From assembly GCF_052161615.1 (NCBI RefSeq), contig NZ_CP197417.1, positions 5,394,001 through 5,458,000 of the forward strand: a DNA stretch of 64,000 nucleotides, in the 5' to 3' direction. The notes under the pieces are model-generated. The model worked only from the letters and a program-made list of their open reading frames with translations, searched no databases and was not told the origin of the DNA. Positions 28,529-36,180 of this stretch are shown piece by piece. Made by a program: the position numbers and the translations under genes. Position 1 is the first letter of the stretch. Every line of letters starts with the position of its first letter. Source of the DNA: Aeoliella sp052161615. GTDB lineage: Bacteria > Planctomycetota > Planctomycetia > Pirellulales > Lacipirellulaceae.

Positions 28529-29345
28529 CACCCCTGATGTCGACTGCCGAACCATCTTCGATTCGAAATTCAAATCCCTTTGGTAGTACGTGCAGGCGAA
28601 CCCCAACCAGGGCTAGGTCGTCAGTGCCGTTGGTATGATCGTGAAAGTCAGGATGCGAGGGATCGAATAGGAACACGGCACCCGAGCCGATAACACGGCA
28701 ACATCCACCTCGATAGATCACTGCCGTGTTCTCGTCGATGCCGATCCCAAGGTGGTCGGGAAACTTCGCGATGGCGCATAACATCTCTCCACAGCGCCCG
28801 CGTTCGGCAAAATGGACATCCAGAAGCACTTGTCGAATAAGGGACATTCCCGGGCCTGGCTTCATCGTGTCTTCGGAGGGGTTGGTTCTGTTCTCCCCGT
28901 CCATGAACACGACGTCTCCCATCATGAGCGCCCCCGCGCTCGTGCCGGCGATCACTAGTCCCTCACTATTGCTTTTGTGAAGCACCTCCTCAACGACAGT
29001 TCCCTTCAGCGCACCAAGCAGACGGCACGGCTCTCCGCCTACGAAGAAAACGCCGGTTGCTTGCGCAATGCACTTAGCCACTTGTTCGAGGTCGCCGTCT
29101 CGTCCGTCGCAAACGGCAATAGACGCGTCTGTGCCTGTCAGCTTCTGCAACGCTTCGGCGTACTTCGCCCCCACCTTGTCAGGCTTCTGCGAGGCAGTTG
29201 TCATCACCACGAGATTGGCTTCATTCCCCTTCGAAAGGGACACGAAGGTAGATAAGATTTCCTCGTGCCACTCCTTGTTTTCGTGGCCACCGACGATAAC
29301 CAAAGTGCCGCGGTCATCGGCGGCTGGGTTCGATTCCTCTCTCAT
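28515..29345 (-). CDS. cphB: Cyanophycinase
   Basis: A 276-residue enzyme of peptidase family S51. It hydrolyses cyanophycin, the arginine-aspartate storage polymer, to beta-Asp-Arg dipeptides. The nucleophile elbow GTSAGALMMG is present with Ser136, and the family segments VIVGGHENK, FVGGEPCRLL and GIGIDENTAV are intact. Start ATG 29345 has AGGAG 6 bases upstream. No cyanophycin synthetase lies in this window, so the substrate may come from outside or from a distant locus. A related S51 peptidase role is the main alternative. Confidence 0.9.
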   Translation of the reverse strand: MREESNPAADDRGTLVIVGGHENKEWHEEILSTFVSLSKGNEANLVVMTTASQKPDKVGAKYAEALQKLTGTDASIAVCDGRDGDLEQVAKCIAQATGVFFVGGEPCRLLGALKGTVVEEVLHKSNSEGLVIAGTSAGALMMGDVVFMDGENRTNPSEDTMKPGPGMSLIRQVLLDVHFAERGRCGEMLCAIAKFPDHLGIGIDENTAVIYRGGCCRVIGSGAVFLFDPSHPDFHDHTNGTDDLALVGVRLHVLPKGFEFRIEDGSAVDIRGVSAQ

Positions 29346-29469
29346 CGATTACTCCTGACCTATCACCTTTAGTTTGAAAAGGCGACACGAGGAACTGATG
29401 GAACACCGAAAAGTTGCCGAGTTCGTCTAACCCCTTAGCGTCGCCAGCTCCGACTCTCCGAGGTAGGCG

Positions 29470-29661
29470 TCACCGCTTTTGATCGCCTTTGTCGCCCTGT
29501 CCGGAAGGCACTTTGCGTTTTGCCTTTTTCTTTCGATCCTGGGCGAGCGAGCGTCCGGCGTCGTCACTTTCCTTAAACTTGCCTCCACTGTCCCTTCGGA
29601 CGTACCGAGTGTCGCCGTTCGGCTTGATGGTGTCGCGTTTGGATGCTTTCTTCTTAGCCAT
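29470..29661 (-). CDS. Small conserved lysine-rich protein
   Basis: A 63-residue basic protein that starts MAKKKASKRDTIKPNGDTRY and contains GGKFKESDDAGRSLAQDRKK. I recognise this as a small conserved hypothetical family found in many soil bacteria; its function is unknown. A good AGGAG ribosome-binding site precedes the ATG by 7 bases. A perfect three-copy tandem repeat sits directly upstream. High Lys/Arg content could suit nucleic-acid binding, but this is inference. Confidence 0.75.
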   Translation of the reverse strand: MAKKKASKRDTIKPNGDTRYVRRDSGGKFKESDDAGRSLAQDRKKKAKRKVPSGQGDKGDQKR

Positions 29662-29675
29662 GGTAGGCTCTCCTG

Positions 29676-29705
29676 TGAATGAAGTTGAATGAAGTTGAAT
29701 GAAGT
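29676..29705. repeat. Three perfect tandem copies of tgaatgaagt
   Basis: Three identical 10-base units lie head to tail just upstream of the ribosome-binding site of the lysine-rich gene. Copy-number change by slippage would alter the leader or promoter spacing of that gene. The repeat is seen directly; the regulatory effect is inferred. Confidence 0.85.
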
Positions 29706-29866
29706 GGGCGGATGCAGTTCCCGTGCCACTTGAGTTCGGTGCGCGCTGGCATCGCTACGCAAACAGACCACACAACCCAAGGAGCGCTAGCGGCACGAGA
29801 TTTGCCTTACCACCACCGGCAAAATGCCGAGTAGTCCTCGCTTAACCACGTTTGAAGGAGACCATC

Positions 29867-30043
29867 ATGCCTAGTAACGATAAGCCCAACAACGATAAAC
29901 AGCTCGATGAAGATCGCTTTAACAAACTGAAAGAGATGGAGACTGAACGTGGGCGCGATGAGCAAGTGGCCAAGAAGGTCGCCGCCAAGGAAGTAGAAAC
30001 ACTGCGTGAGCGCGAGGGGCGGACCGAAGAGAGCGAAACCTAA
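29867..30043 (+). CDS. Small highly charged protein
   Basis: A 58-residue hydrophilic protein starting MPSNDKPNNDKQLDED, almost all charged residues, probably helical or disordered. ATG 29867 is preferred because GAAGGAG lies 6 bases upstream. It is not recognised with certainty. Similar small hydrophilic proteins are common in stress-gene islands like this one. It is divergent from the lysine-rich gene. Confidence 0.6.
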   Translation: MPSNDKPNNDKQLDEDRFNKLKEMETERGRDEQVAKKVAAKEVETLREREGRTEESET

Positions 30044-30083
30044 TCCTTTCGCTTACCCCCTCAGCGGTCGTGAGGACGAAGGC

Positions 30084-30266
30084 ATGCATTGGTCGAACGA
30101 GCGCCTGATGGTTGCCGTTAGCAAGTCCTATTCAGATAGGGGCGGATGGACTAACGCCGCTGATTACACCGACAACATCCCCTTGTCGTTCAGCGACGAT
30201 GATAGCGGTTCGCCTGATGACTTGCCGAACTGGCTGAATCTAACTCTATCTCGGGAAGATCGCTGA
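30084..30266 (+). CDS. Possible small hypothetical protein
   Basis: A 60-residue frame starting MHWSNERLMVAVSKSYSDRG, acidic in its second half (SFSDDDSGSPDDLPNW). GAGG lies 8 bases upstream of ATG 30084. The frame is open further upstream to 30006. No family is recognised, and it may be spurious. Confidence 0.3.
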   Translation: MHWSNERLMVAVSKSYSDRGGWTNAADYTDNIPLSFSDDDSGSPDDLPNWLNLTLSREDR

Positions 30267-30278
30267 TGGCTCCAAGGC

Positions 30279-30464
30279 ATGGGACTCTGTGGTCGCGTAG
30301 ATTTGGTGTACGGAACGGTCGCACAAACGCAGGCGACCACCAACTACTTCCATTCGCACAGGTTTATGTTCTACGACAGCGAGCCCTCCACGCTCACGGG
30401 CGCTCAAGGCACGTACGAAGGACTCGAAAACGTAACGCTCCATATTGGCTGGCAATGGGCTTAG
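30279..30464 (+). pseudogene. Remnant of a planctomycete outer-membrane beta-barrel porin
   Basis: The 61-codon frame reads GRVDLVYGTVAQ and then HRFMFYDSEPSTLTGA, GTYEGLENVTLHIGWQW, and stops. These phrases recall the beta-barrel proteins abundant in Planctomycetes, where the first is normally far from the others. The fragment therefore appears to be a collapsed gene with internal deletion and no signal peptide. The assignment is from memory of the family. Confidence 0.45.
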
Positions 30465-30500
30465 TGAATCGCTCGTTGGCGAATGCCCCCCACGCTTCAC

Positions 30501-31043
30501 TTACCCGAAGTTCGACTCTTTTTTATCCTGATGATCGGCTCCTTTCGCCTCCGAAGTGCCGTCCTTGCGGAACACGCTTACTCCGCCATCGGGCTCGATG
30601 AAGGCAAATTCTACTTCCGACACGTCGTGCACGCCTTGTTCTCGCAATTGGCTTTGGAGTTCATCCTTGGTGATCAGCTCCCGCTGCATGTTCCGCCGTA
30701 GCATCTTGCCATTCTGAATGACCGGGAGGGGAGCAGGCTCCAAGATCCGCTGGAACCATTTATATCGATACGAAAGCCAATCGAACAAATAGTTCCAGGC
30801 GAATAGAGTTCCGCAGAGTACGGCGCCTTCGGTAAGTGATCGATACTCGTCCGCCATTCCGTTTTGGGCGGCGTCTGCGATCAACACCATCAGCAGTAGG
30901 TCCATCAGGCTCATGGAGCCAATGTGACGTCTCACCAATACTCGCAACGCGGCCAAAAGGGCAATGTACATAAAGGTGCCACGGAGTATCAACTCCGGGA
31001 GCGAGGTATCCGGGACGAATAATGCGTGCCAATCGATGTTCAT
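30501..31043 (-). CDS. YetF/DUF421 membrane protein
   Basis: A 180-residue protein of the YetF family. Three helices (about 18-90) are followed by the cytoplasmic domain with LPVIQNGKMLRRNMQRELIT and VEFAFIEPDGGVSVF. The start ATG 31043 has GAGG 7 bases upstream. The hydrophilic tail is lysine-rich and lacks the zinc-ribbon found in the other YetF protein at 27830. The two proteins are diverged, so they are not a recent duplication. Confidence 0.88.
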   Translation of the reverse strand: MNIDWHALFVPDTSLPELILRGTFMYIALLAALRVLVRRHIGSMSLMDLLLMVLIADAAQNGMADEYRSLTEGAVLCGTLFAWNYLFDWLSYRYKWFQRILEPAPLPVIQNGKMLRRNMQRELITKDELQSQLREQGVHDVSEVEFAFIEPDGGVSVFRKDGTSEAKGADHQDKKESNFG

Positions 31044-31211
31044 GGTCGGCCTCAGCGTTTCTACTAGGGGTTCATGGTGGAATCAAGGAATCACACTACT
31101 TGCAGTAGTGGCAAACCGCAGACCGAACGAATAGCCGATTGGCTAGGTACAAGAGTTGCGAGCAGTCGGTCCAGTTACCCTTCCCACCATCTAAACTTGG
31201 AGAACTATAAG

Positions 31212-31712
31212 ATGAGTCTTAAGAACCTGGACGACGTATTCATGGATGTCCTGAAGGACACCTTGGACGCCGAGCGTCAAATCACCAAGGCCTTGCCAAA
31301 GATGGCGAAGGCTGCCGAAAGTGATGAGCTTCGCCGAGCTTTTGAAGAGCATCTAAGCGTGACTGAAAAGCAGATCGAGCGGCTCGAAACCATTTTTCAA
31401 AGCATGGACAAAGCCGCGCGGGGCAAACACTGCCCCGGAATGGAAGGGCTTCTGAAAGAAGGCTCGGAGCTCATTGAGAAGGAAGAGATGGGGCCGGCGC
31501 GAGACGCTGCCATGATTGCTGCCGCACAAAAGGTCGAACACTACGAGATCGCCGCGTATGGCACACTTGTGACCTATGCACAGATGCTCGAACTAGAGGA
31601 AGCTGCCAGCCTGCTCTCAGAGACCCTCGCGGAGGAAAAGCAGACCGACGAAGAGTTGACCGGCGTGGCGTCCGAGATTAATTGGATGGCCGAGCAAGAA
31701 GCGGAAGAGTGA
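31212..31712 (+). CDS. YciF/DUF892 ferritin-like protein
   Basis: A 166-residue helical protein of the DUF892 (YciE/YciF) family, a ferritin-like four-helix bundle linked to general stress in other bacteria. The start is MSLKNLDDVFMDVLKDTLDA, the normal opening; ATG 31212 has GGAG 9 bases upstream, so the longer frame is not used. Metal-ligand-type Glu/His residues fall in the helices (DAERQ, EHLSVTEKQIERLE, KVEHYEIAAYG). A strong intrinsic terminator follows. Confidence 0.9.
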   Translation: MSLKNLDDVFMDVLKDTLDAERQITKALPKMAKAAESDELRRAFEEHLSVTEKQIERLETIFQSMDKAARGKHCPGMEGLLKEGSELIEKEEMGPARDAAMIAAAQKVEHYEIAAYGTLVTYAQMLELEEAASLLSETLAEEKQTDEELTGVASEINWMAEQEAEE

Positions 31713-31724
31713 TTTGATGACTTT

Positions 31725-31760
31725 AGAGCCCTCCTTCTCCCTACGAAGGAGGGCTCTTTT
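31725..31760 (+). terminator. Intrinsic terminator after the DUF892 gene
   Basis: A perfect 12 bp stem (agagccctcctt with aaggagggctct) with a 9-base loop, followed by a short T run. It starts 13 bases after the DUF892 stop codon. Confidence 0.88.
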
Positions 31761-31780
31761 CATTGTTGAGGAGCACTCCC

Positions 31781-32383
31781 ATGAATCAACTGGACTCGAA
31801 GAACGATGGCTCAAAGGGCTCCGTCCTTCGTATAACCGTTCCTGGATACCGGGAGCGCTACGCGGCCAGCGACTTTACCAACCCCAATGCTCGGTCGCTC
31901 GATGATCAGATTGCTCGCTACCTATGCTCGTCCATGCGCCACCTCAAGCCGGGGTCCTCGAAAAGACTGGCGATCCGCGTAAACGACGATGTAAAAGATA
32001 CCGAGAAGGAATCGGAGACATCGAAAGCCTACCAGGCTATGTTTAGCTGGCGCTTGAAGATGGCTGCACGGGCGCTTACCGAGTGCATCCCTACGATTGC
32101 CTTCCTGATTATTGCCTCCGTGTTCCTCCTCTGGTTATCACATCGAGTGGAGGGATTCGATTGGGACGAAGAAACGGCCAAGACTTCCGCCGAGGCAGTC
32201 CGCTTGGGGGCGTGGGTTTCGGGGTGGACGGCCATTAGCTTGCTATTCACGCAAGGTGTCGATTCGCTGCGAGACTATCTCGCCTATTGGCGTCTGCGCA
32301 AGATGCCGATTGTGTTCGAGTACCGCTCGAAGAGATCGATGCCTCGAAACTCAGAACAGCCCACCTCTCCTACCTACACTTAA
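31781..32383 (+). CDS. Hypothetical membrane protein
   Basis: A 200-residue protein that I do not recognise. The N-terminal 115 residues are soluble and charged; two hydrophobic stretches follow (about 117-136, TIAFLIIASVFLLWL, and about 155-172). ATG 31781 has GAGGAG 9 bases upstream and lies 21 bp behind a terminator, so it needs its own promoter or read-through. Its 3' end overlaps the convergent amylase gene by 14 bp. Confidence 0.7.
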   Translation: MNQLDSKNDGSKGSVLRITVPGYRERYAASDFTNPNARSLDDQIARYLCSSMRHLKPGSSKRLAIRVNDDVKDTEKESETSKAYQAMFSWRLKMAARALTECIPTIAFLIIASVFLLWLSHRVEGFDWDEETAKTSAEAVRLGAWVSGWTAISLLFTQGVDSLRDYLAYWRLRKMPIVFEYRSKRSMPRNSEQPTSPTYT

Positions 32384-34112
32384 GGATCGCGATCTCCCGA
32401 GGCTGCATCTCCGCCCTAACGACAACCGTGGTGCCGTCGGATGCTTTTTCGACCGTTGTCGTGTTTTGCGTAAGGAGATTTACCACCTCGCTTCCCTCTG
32501 GGAAGAAGGTTTCATCCACCGCGACCAAAGCAGTCCGCGGCTCGGGATCTAGGTTCATCACCATCAAGATTCCCGTGGTATCTAAGACTCTCGAATAAGC
32601 TAGAACTCCGCCTGGCGTCTCGGGCTCTCTGAAATCTTGCCCGTCATCCGATATCTGCTGAAAGAATTGACGCCCGTAGCGGAGCGCCGGCTCCGACGCC
32701 CGGATCTGGGCGATGGAAGCGATGGATTTAAATAGGGTGTGGCCCTCGTTAAAGAAATGGCCCTCGCGGGCCCCGAAAGCGCCCCAGTCTCCCCCGAACA
32801 TCGTTTCGCGGACGTAATCGTCGTCGTCTTCTCTGCCACCGTCAAATCCTTGTTCCGTGCCGTAGTAAATACAAGGAATTCCCATCGCCGTTAGCAGGTA
32901 GCCAACCATGAGAATTGCGACCCGTTCATCCTGCTGGCCGTGTAGGAGCCGGAAGTAGGGATGGTGGATTTGGTCGTGGCTGTCGGCGAAGGTGACAAAG
33001 TATTCGCCGATCTGGCTGAAGTCTCGAAAGTAATGTTGGAAGCCTTCGTATCGTTCCATTAAGACCTTACCGGGCTTCTGACATTTGATTACTCCTTCAA
33101 GAACGAAGCAAAGGGGGAAATCGAGACAGCTACGAAGTGCCGGATACTCTTGGGTATCCGCATCTTCCTTGTTGGGGGTGTTCTTACCCAGATACTTCAT
33201 CAGAGTGTCATCGTCGGCGACAATCTCGGCGAAAAGCAGGAAGTCGTGTTTGCCGATGCTTTGGGTATACTCCCGAATGGCGTTCACGAAGATCGAGGTT
33301 GCGTAAGGTTCCGTGTGTTTCACCGTATCAATTCGAAAACCATCGCAGTCCGTTTGGGCGATCCACCACTTGTAGCATCGGATAAGGATGTCACGTACGT
33401 CCCCGCGCGTAAGATCCAAATCCTTCATGTCGCCGGTATCTCCGCTGATCATCTCGTCCGGCGCATCTGACTGCATGTCGCCGATCCGACCTTGTCGCTT
33501 ATAACACTCTGGGCGTTGCAACTCTACCGGCCAAACGGCGTCGTCGTCGCCGAACTTGTCAGGTTCGCACTTCAAGGCGTTTCCATCACTACCTCGCCAG
33601 AAGCCGAAATCAAACACTTCTCCGTGGTTGAAAACCATCGGCTCATCGTTTAGGTACCCCCAATTGTTCCCCGTGTGGTTGATCACGATGTCGAGAATCA
33701 CGTACATTCCACGACGATGGGCTTCGCGAGTGAGTTCTTGCAGATCTTCCATGGTGCCAAACCTCGGATCAACAGCCAGGAAGTTTTGAATGCCATAGCC
33801 ATGGTACGTATCTTTTACCTCCTTCCGATTCTTGAAGGGAGGACTGATCCACAACGTGGTGCAGCCCAAGTTCCGTATGTAATCCAGTCGTCGCGTGATA
33901 CCCCGTAGACACCCCCCTTGAAACTGCTTGCCATGTTCCGGGTTCCACTCGTGACGAGTCGTGGACTCGGGGTCATACGGGGGTTGCTCCTGACCATTGT
34001 CGAATCGGTCGATTAGCAACTGATAAATCACCTGATCTCGCCACTGAACCGGAGAGGGCGTAACGTCGCTAACGGGCGTGAAATCGAGATCGTTCACAGA
34101 GCGAGGGGTCAT
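32370..34112 (-). CDS. Alpha-amylase family (GH13) glycoside hydrolase
   Basis: A 580-residue cytoplasmic GH13 enzyme. The TIM barrel has its four conserved regions: DIVINHTG, GFRIDTVKH (nucleophile Asp262), FAEIV (acid/base Glu296) and FADSHDQ (Asp380, where most relatives have NHD). A small C-terminal beta domain follows. ATG 34112 is preferred over a longer frame because GGAGGT lies just upstream. It probably acts on alpha-glucans or trehalose-type sugars; the substrate cannot be told from sequence. It is 20 bp behind the oxidoreductase gene and likely co-transcribed. Confidence 0.92.
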   Translation of the reverse strand: MTPRSVNDLDFTPVSDVTPSPVQWRDQVIYQLLIDRFDNGQEQPPYDPESTTRHEWNPEHGKQFQGGCLRGITRRLDYIRNLGCTTLWISPPFKNRKEVKDTYHGYGIQNFLAVDPRFGTMEDLQELTREAHRRGMYVILDIVINHTGNNWGYLNDEPMVFNHGEVFDFGFWRGSDGNALKCEPDKFGDDDAVWPVELQRPECYKRQGRIGDMQSDAPDEMISGDTGDMKDLDLTRGDVRDILIRCYKWWIAQTDCDGFRIDTVKHTEPYATSIFVNAIREYTQSIGKHDFLLFAEIVADDDTLMKYLGKNTPNKEDADTQEYPALRSCLDFPLCFVLEGVIKCQKPGKVLMERYEGFQHYFRDFSQIGEYFVTFADSHDQIHHPYFRLLHGQQDERVAILMVGYLLTAMGIPCIYYGTEQGFDGGREDDDDYVRETMFGGDWGAFGAREGHFFNEGHTLFKSIASIAQIRASEPALRYGRQFFQQISDDGQDFREPETPGGVLAYSRVLDTTGILMVMNLDPEPRTALVAVDETFFPEGSEVVNLLTQNTTTVEKASDGTTVVVRAEMQPREIAILKCR

Positions 34113-34132
34113 AGAAACACCTCCGGAAACAC

Positions 34133-35083
34133 CTACTTGAAGCGTGGCAGAACCTCTCTGCCGAATGTCTGAATGAAATGTTGGATGTCTTTGCCAACGT
34201 AATGCATGTACACCGTTTCGAAACCGAGTTCGAGGTCTTGCCGAATCCATTCTGCGTGCTCGTCGAGGTCAGCCGAAACCCGCAGATTGTCGCCGACCTC
34301 GTCCGCATCGTGATGGGCGACCTTTTGATCGAACAGCTCCGGAAGAGGGATGTCCTGCATCTCATCCACATCTAAGCTCGCGACCCCCCAATGCCGATAG
34401 GCAGCCCGCTCCGCTTTGTCTTCCGTGGAGTCAAGTGAAACCGCGGCCTGCAAACGCATCGGCCTCCCCAAGCCACCTCCACGACGAAAAGCGTCCACCG
34501 TTTTCGCAAGCTCTTTAGGAGGTTTCGCGACCGTCAGCAGTCCGTCTGCCCAAGCGCCTACCCACTCTGCCGTGAAGTCCGTGATGGCGGCCCCAAAGAG
34601 CAGGGGGGGTTGTTCAGGGATCGTATAGAGTCGCGCGTTCTCTACACGTACTAACCCCTTCCGACTGACGGTTTCCCCGGCCCAGAGTTGGCGAATAATG
34701 TTGACGCACTCAGCCAATCGTTCCTTGCGGAGGGGCTTTGCGGGCCACTCGTCGCCGGTGATGTGCTCGTTCAGATTCTGGCCGGTCCCGACCGCTAGCC
34801 AGAATCGATCTGGGTACATTTGAGCCAGTGTGGCCGAAGCTTGAGCGATGATCGCAGGGTGGTAGCGTTGACCGGGTGCGCAGACGGTTCCGAATTCTCC
34901 CCCGCATCGTTCCATCGCAGACCCCAGCCACGACCATGCATAACCACTCTGACCCTGGACGCTCCACGGGCTAAAGTGGTCGGAGCAGCTTACGCAAGAG
35001 AACCCGGCGCGTAGTGCCAACTCGGCCAGATCGAGAAGCTGACGGGGCGAGTACAGTTCATGAGAGCAATGAAAACCGATCAT
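34133..35083 (-). CDS. Luciferase-like (LLM) flavin oxidoreductase
   Basis: A 316-residue protein of the luciferase-like monooxygenase superfamily. It starts MIGFHCSHELYSPRQLLDLA and has the family segments CSDHFSPW, GTVCAPGQRYHPAIIAQA and FWLAVGTGQNLNEHI. It resembles the clade described as probable non-F420 flavin oxidoreductases (TIGR03885-type), which occurs in organisms that do not make F420. The assignment to that clade is from memory. Its start overlaps the upstream stop in ATGA, so it is translated with the membrane protein before it. Confidence 0.85.
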   Translation of the reverse strand: MIGFHCSHELYSPRQLLDLAELALRAGFSCVSCSDHFSPWSVQGQSGYAWSWLGSAMERCGGEFGTVCAPGQRYHPAIIAQASATLAQMYPDRFWLAVGTGQNLNEHITGDEWPAKPLRKERLAECVNIIRQLWAGETVSRKGLVRVENARLYTIPEQPPLLFGAAITDFTAEWVGAWADGLLTVAKPPKELAKTVDAFRRGGGLGRPMRLQAAVSLDSTEDKAERAAYRHWGVASLDVDEMQDIPLPELFDQKVAHHDADEVGDNLRVSADLDEHAEWIRQDLELGFETVYMHYVGKDIQHFIQTFGREVLPRFK

Positions 35084-35517
35084 GGCCGTCCCTGTTGAGT
35101 CAACATTCTGTAACGTGCAATTATGGCGATCCAACCCCCGACGATGACGATCTCGATGACTGCATCCATCAAGTAGATGGCCGAAATGATTCCGCGGCTG
35201 ACGTAGACCACATCTATCACGAACAGAGCTGCCGCCGAAAGTAACCCGAGAAGTGCAATTCCTAGGCCTATGTCGTGCCGGTAAGCGGCGAGCATCAGAA
35301 CCAAGCCAATAACAGCCAACTGCAAACCGACAGTGAAGACGAGCCAGTGATCGGCTTGATTGCCGTTCGGCAGATGGTCGAACTTGGGCCCGGTGACCCA
35401 CTGGAAGGAGTTCATATCCACCAGTGGCCAGATTCCGAAGGTTACGAAGTACAGGCCCTGGAGCCATGCGAGCCAAGCCGCAATACGTGACCAGCCGTCC
35501 TCGATTCCGCGATCCAT
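35080..35517 (-). CDS. Four-helix membrane protein
   Basis: A 145-residue hydrophobic protein with four predicted helices (about 10-30, 55-80, 82-103 and 112-135, for example LQLAVIGLVLMLAAY). I place the start at ATG 35517 (MDRGIEDGW); ATG 35553 is an alternative. It overlaps the downstream oxidoreductase gene by 4 bp. No family is recognised. Context suggests it belongs to the same operon as the oxidoreductase and amylase. Confidence 0.7.
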   Translation of the reverse strand: MDRGIEDGWSRIAAWLAWLQGLYFVTFGIWPLVDMNSFQWVTGPKFDHLPNGNQADHWLVFTVGLQLAVIGLVLMLAAYRHDIGLGIALLGLLSAAALFVIDVVYVSRGIISAIYLMDAVIEIVIVGGWIAIIARYRMLTQQGRP

Positions 35518-35554
35518 GTGGCTACTAGCCTTCCGAGCAATAGTTCCCCACATC

Positions 35555-36180
35555 TTAAATGACACCCAACACTGCTTCCGCGGCGAATTGCCCGGAAATG
35601 ACGGCACCCTCCATGGAAGCGGAGAAGGGCTGTTTCGTGTAGTCACCTGCTAGCGATAGGCCAAGGATGGATGTCGCCTGGGTCGGACGCAGGCGTTCGG
35701 TGCCTGGCCGCATCGCATAGAAGTCAAACGGGTGCTTTACTACCCGGTACTGTCGCATGAGCCGCCGAAGGGGCAATCGCAGTCGTTCGGCGTCTTCGAG
35801 AACGCGGGCGAGAATCTGTTCATCATCACTGTCGATGAATTCAGCCGGTGGATACACAATCGCCGAGAGCCTTCCCTCAGTCTCGCGAAAAGTCGTCCGG
35901 CTTTGCTCCGCGAAGCAACAGATACTCGTTGGGGAGAAGTTGGTGCGATCGTCGTCGAGTAGTGGTTCAGCGAGTTCAAACTGAATGCTGACGGCAGAGA
36001 GGGAAGGAAGGCGGAGCATTGGTTCCAAACATTCGGTATTTGTTGCTAAGCCCTTGATAAGAAGTTGCGCTGGCGCCAAAGGGACGGCGAGAACCACGTG
36101 ATCCGCCAGAAGGCTCTCATCACCCAACTTGACACCCACCACACGTTCGCCCTCGGAGAAAAGCGCGTGATAAAAGGCGC
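35555..36180 (-). pseudogene. Phytoene desaturase/HpnE-like FAD oxidoreductase, C-terminal fragment
   Basis: About 205 residues of an FAD-dependent amine-oxidase-fold enzyme. Visible are DHVVLAVPLAPAQ, and the FAD-binding C-terminal signature SLAGDYTKQPFSASMEGAV, which matches phytoene desaturase and hydroxysqualene dehydroxylase. The family is about 430-500 residues long; the N-terminal half, with the dinucleotide-binding GxGxxG, is missing. Beyond about 36180 the frame (to 36259) is unrelated and is read from the opposing kinase gene. The fragment cannot be a working enzyme alone. Loss by rearrangement is the likely cause. Confidence 0.8.

Noticed and set aside
29427..29780. Longer frame covering the lysine-rich gene
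   Set aside because: It is a different frame; the 63-residue product has the good ribosome-binding site and the conserved sequence.
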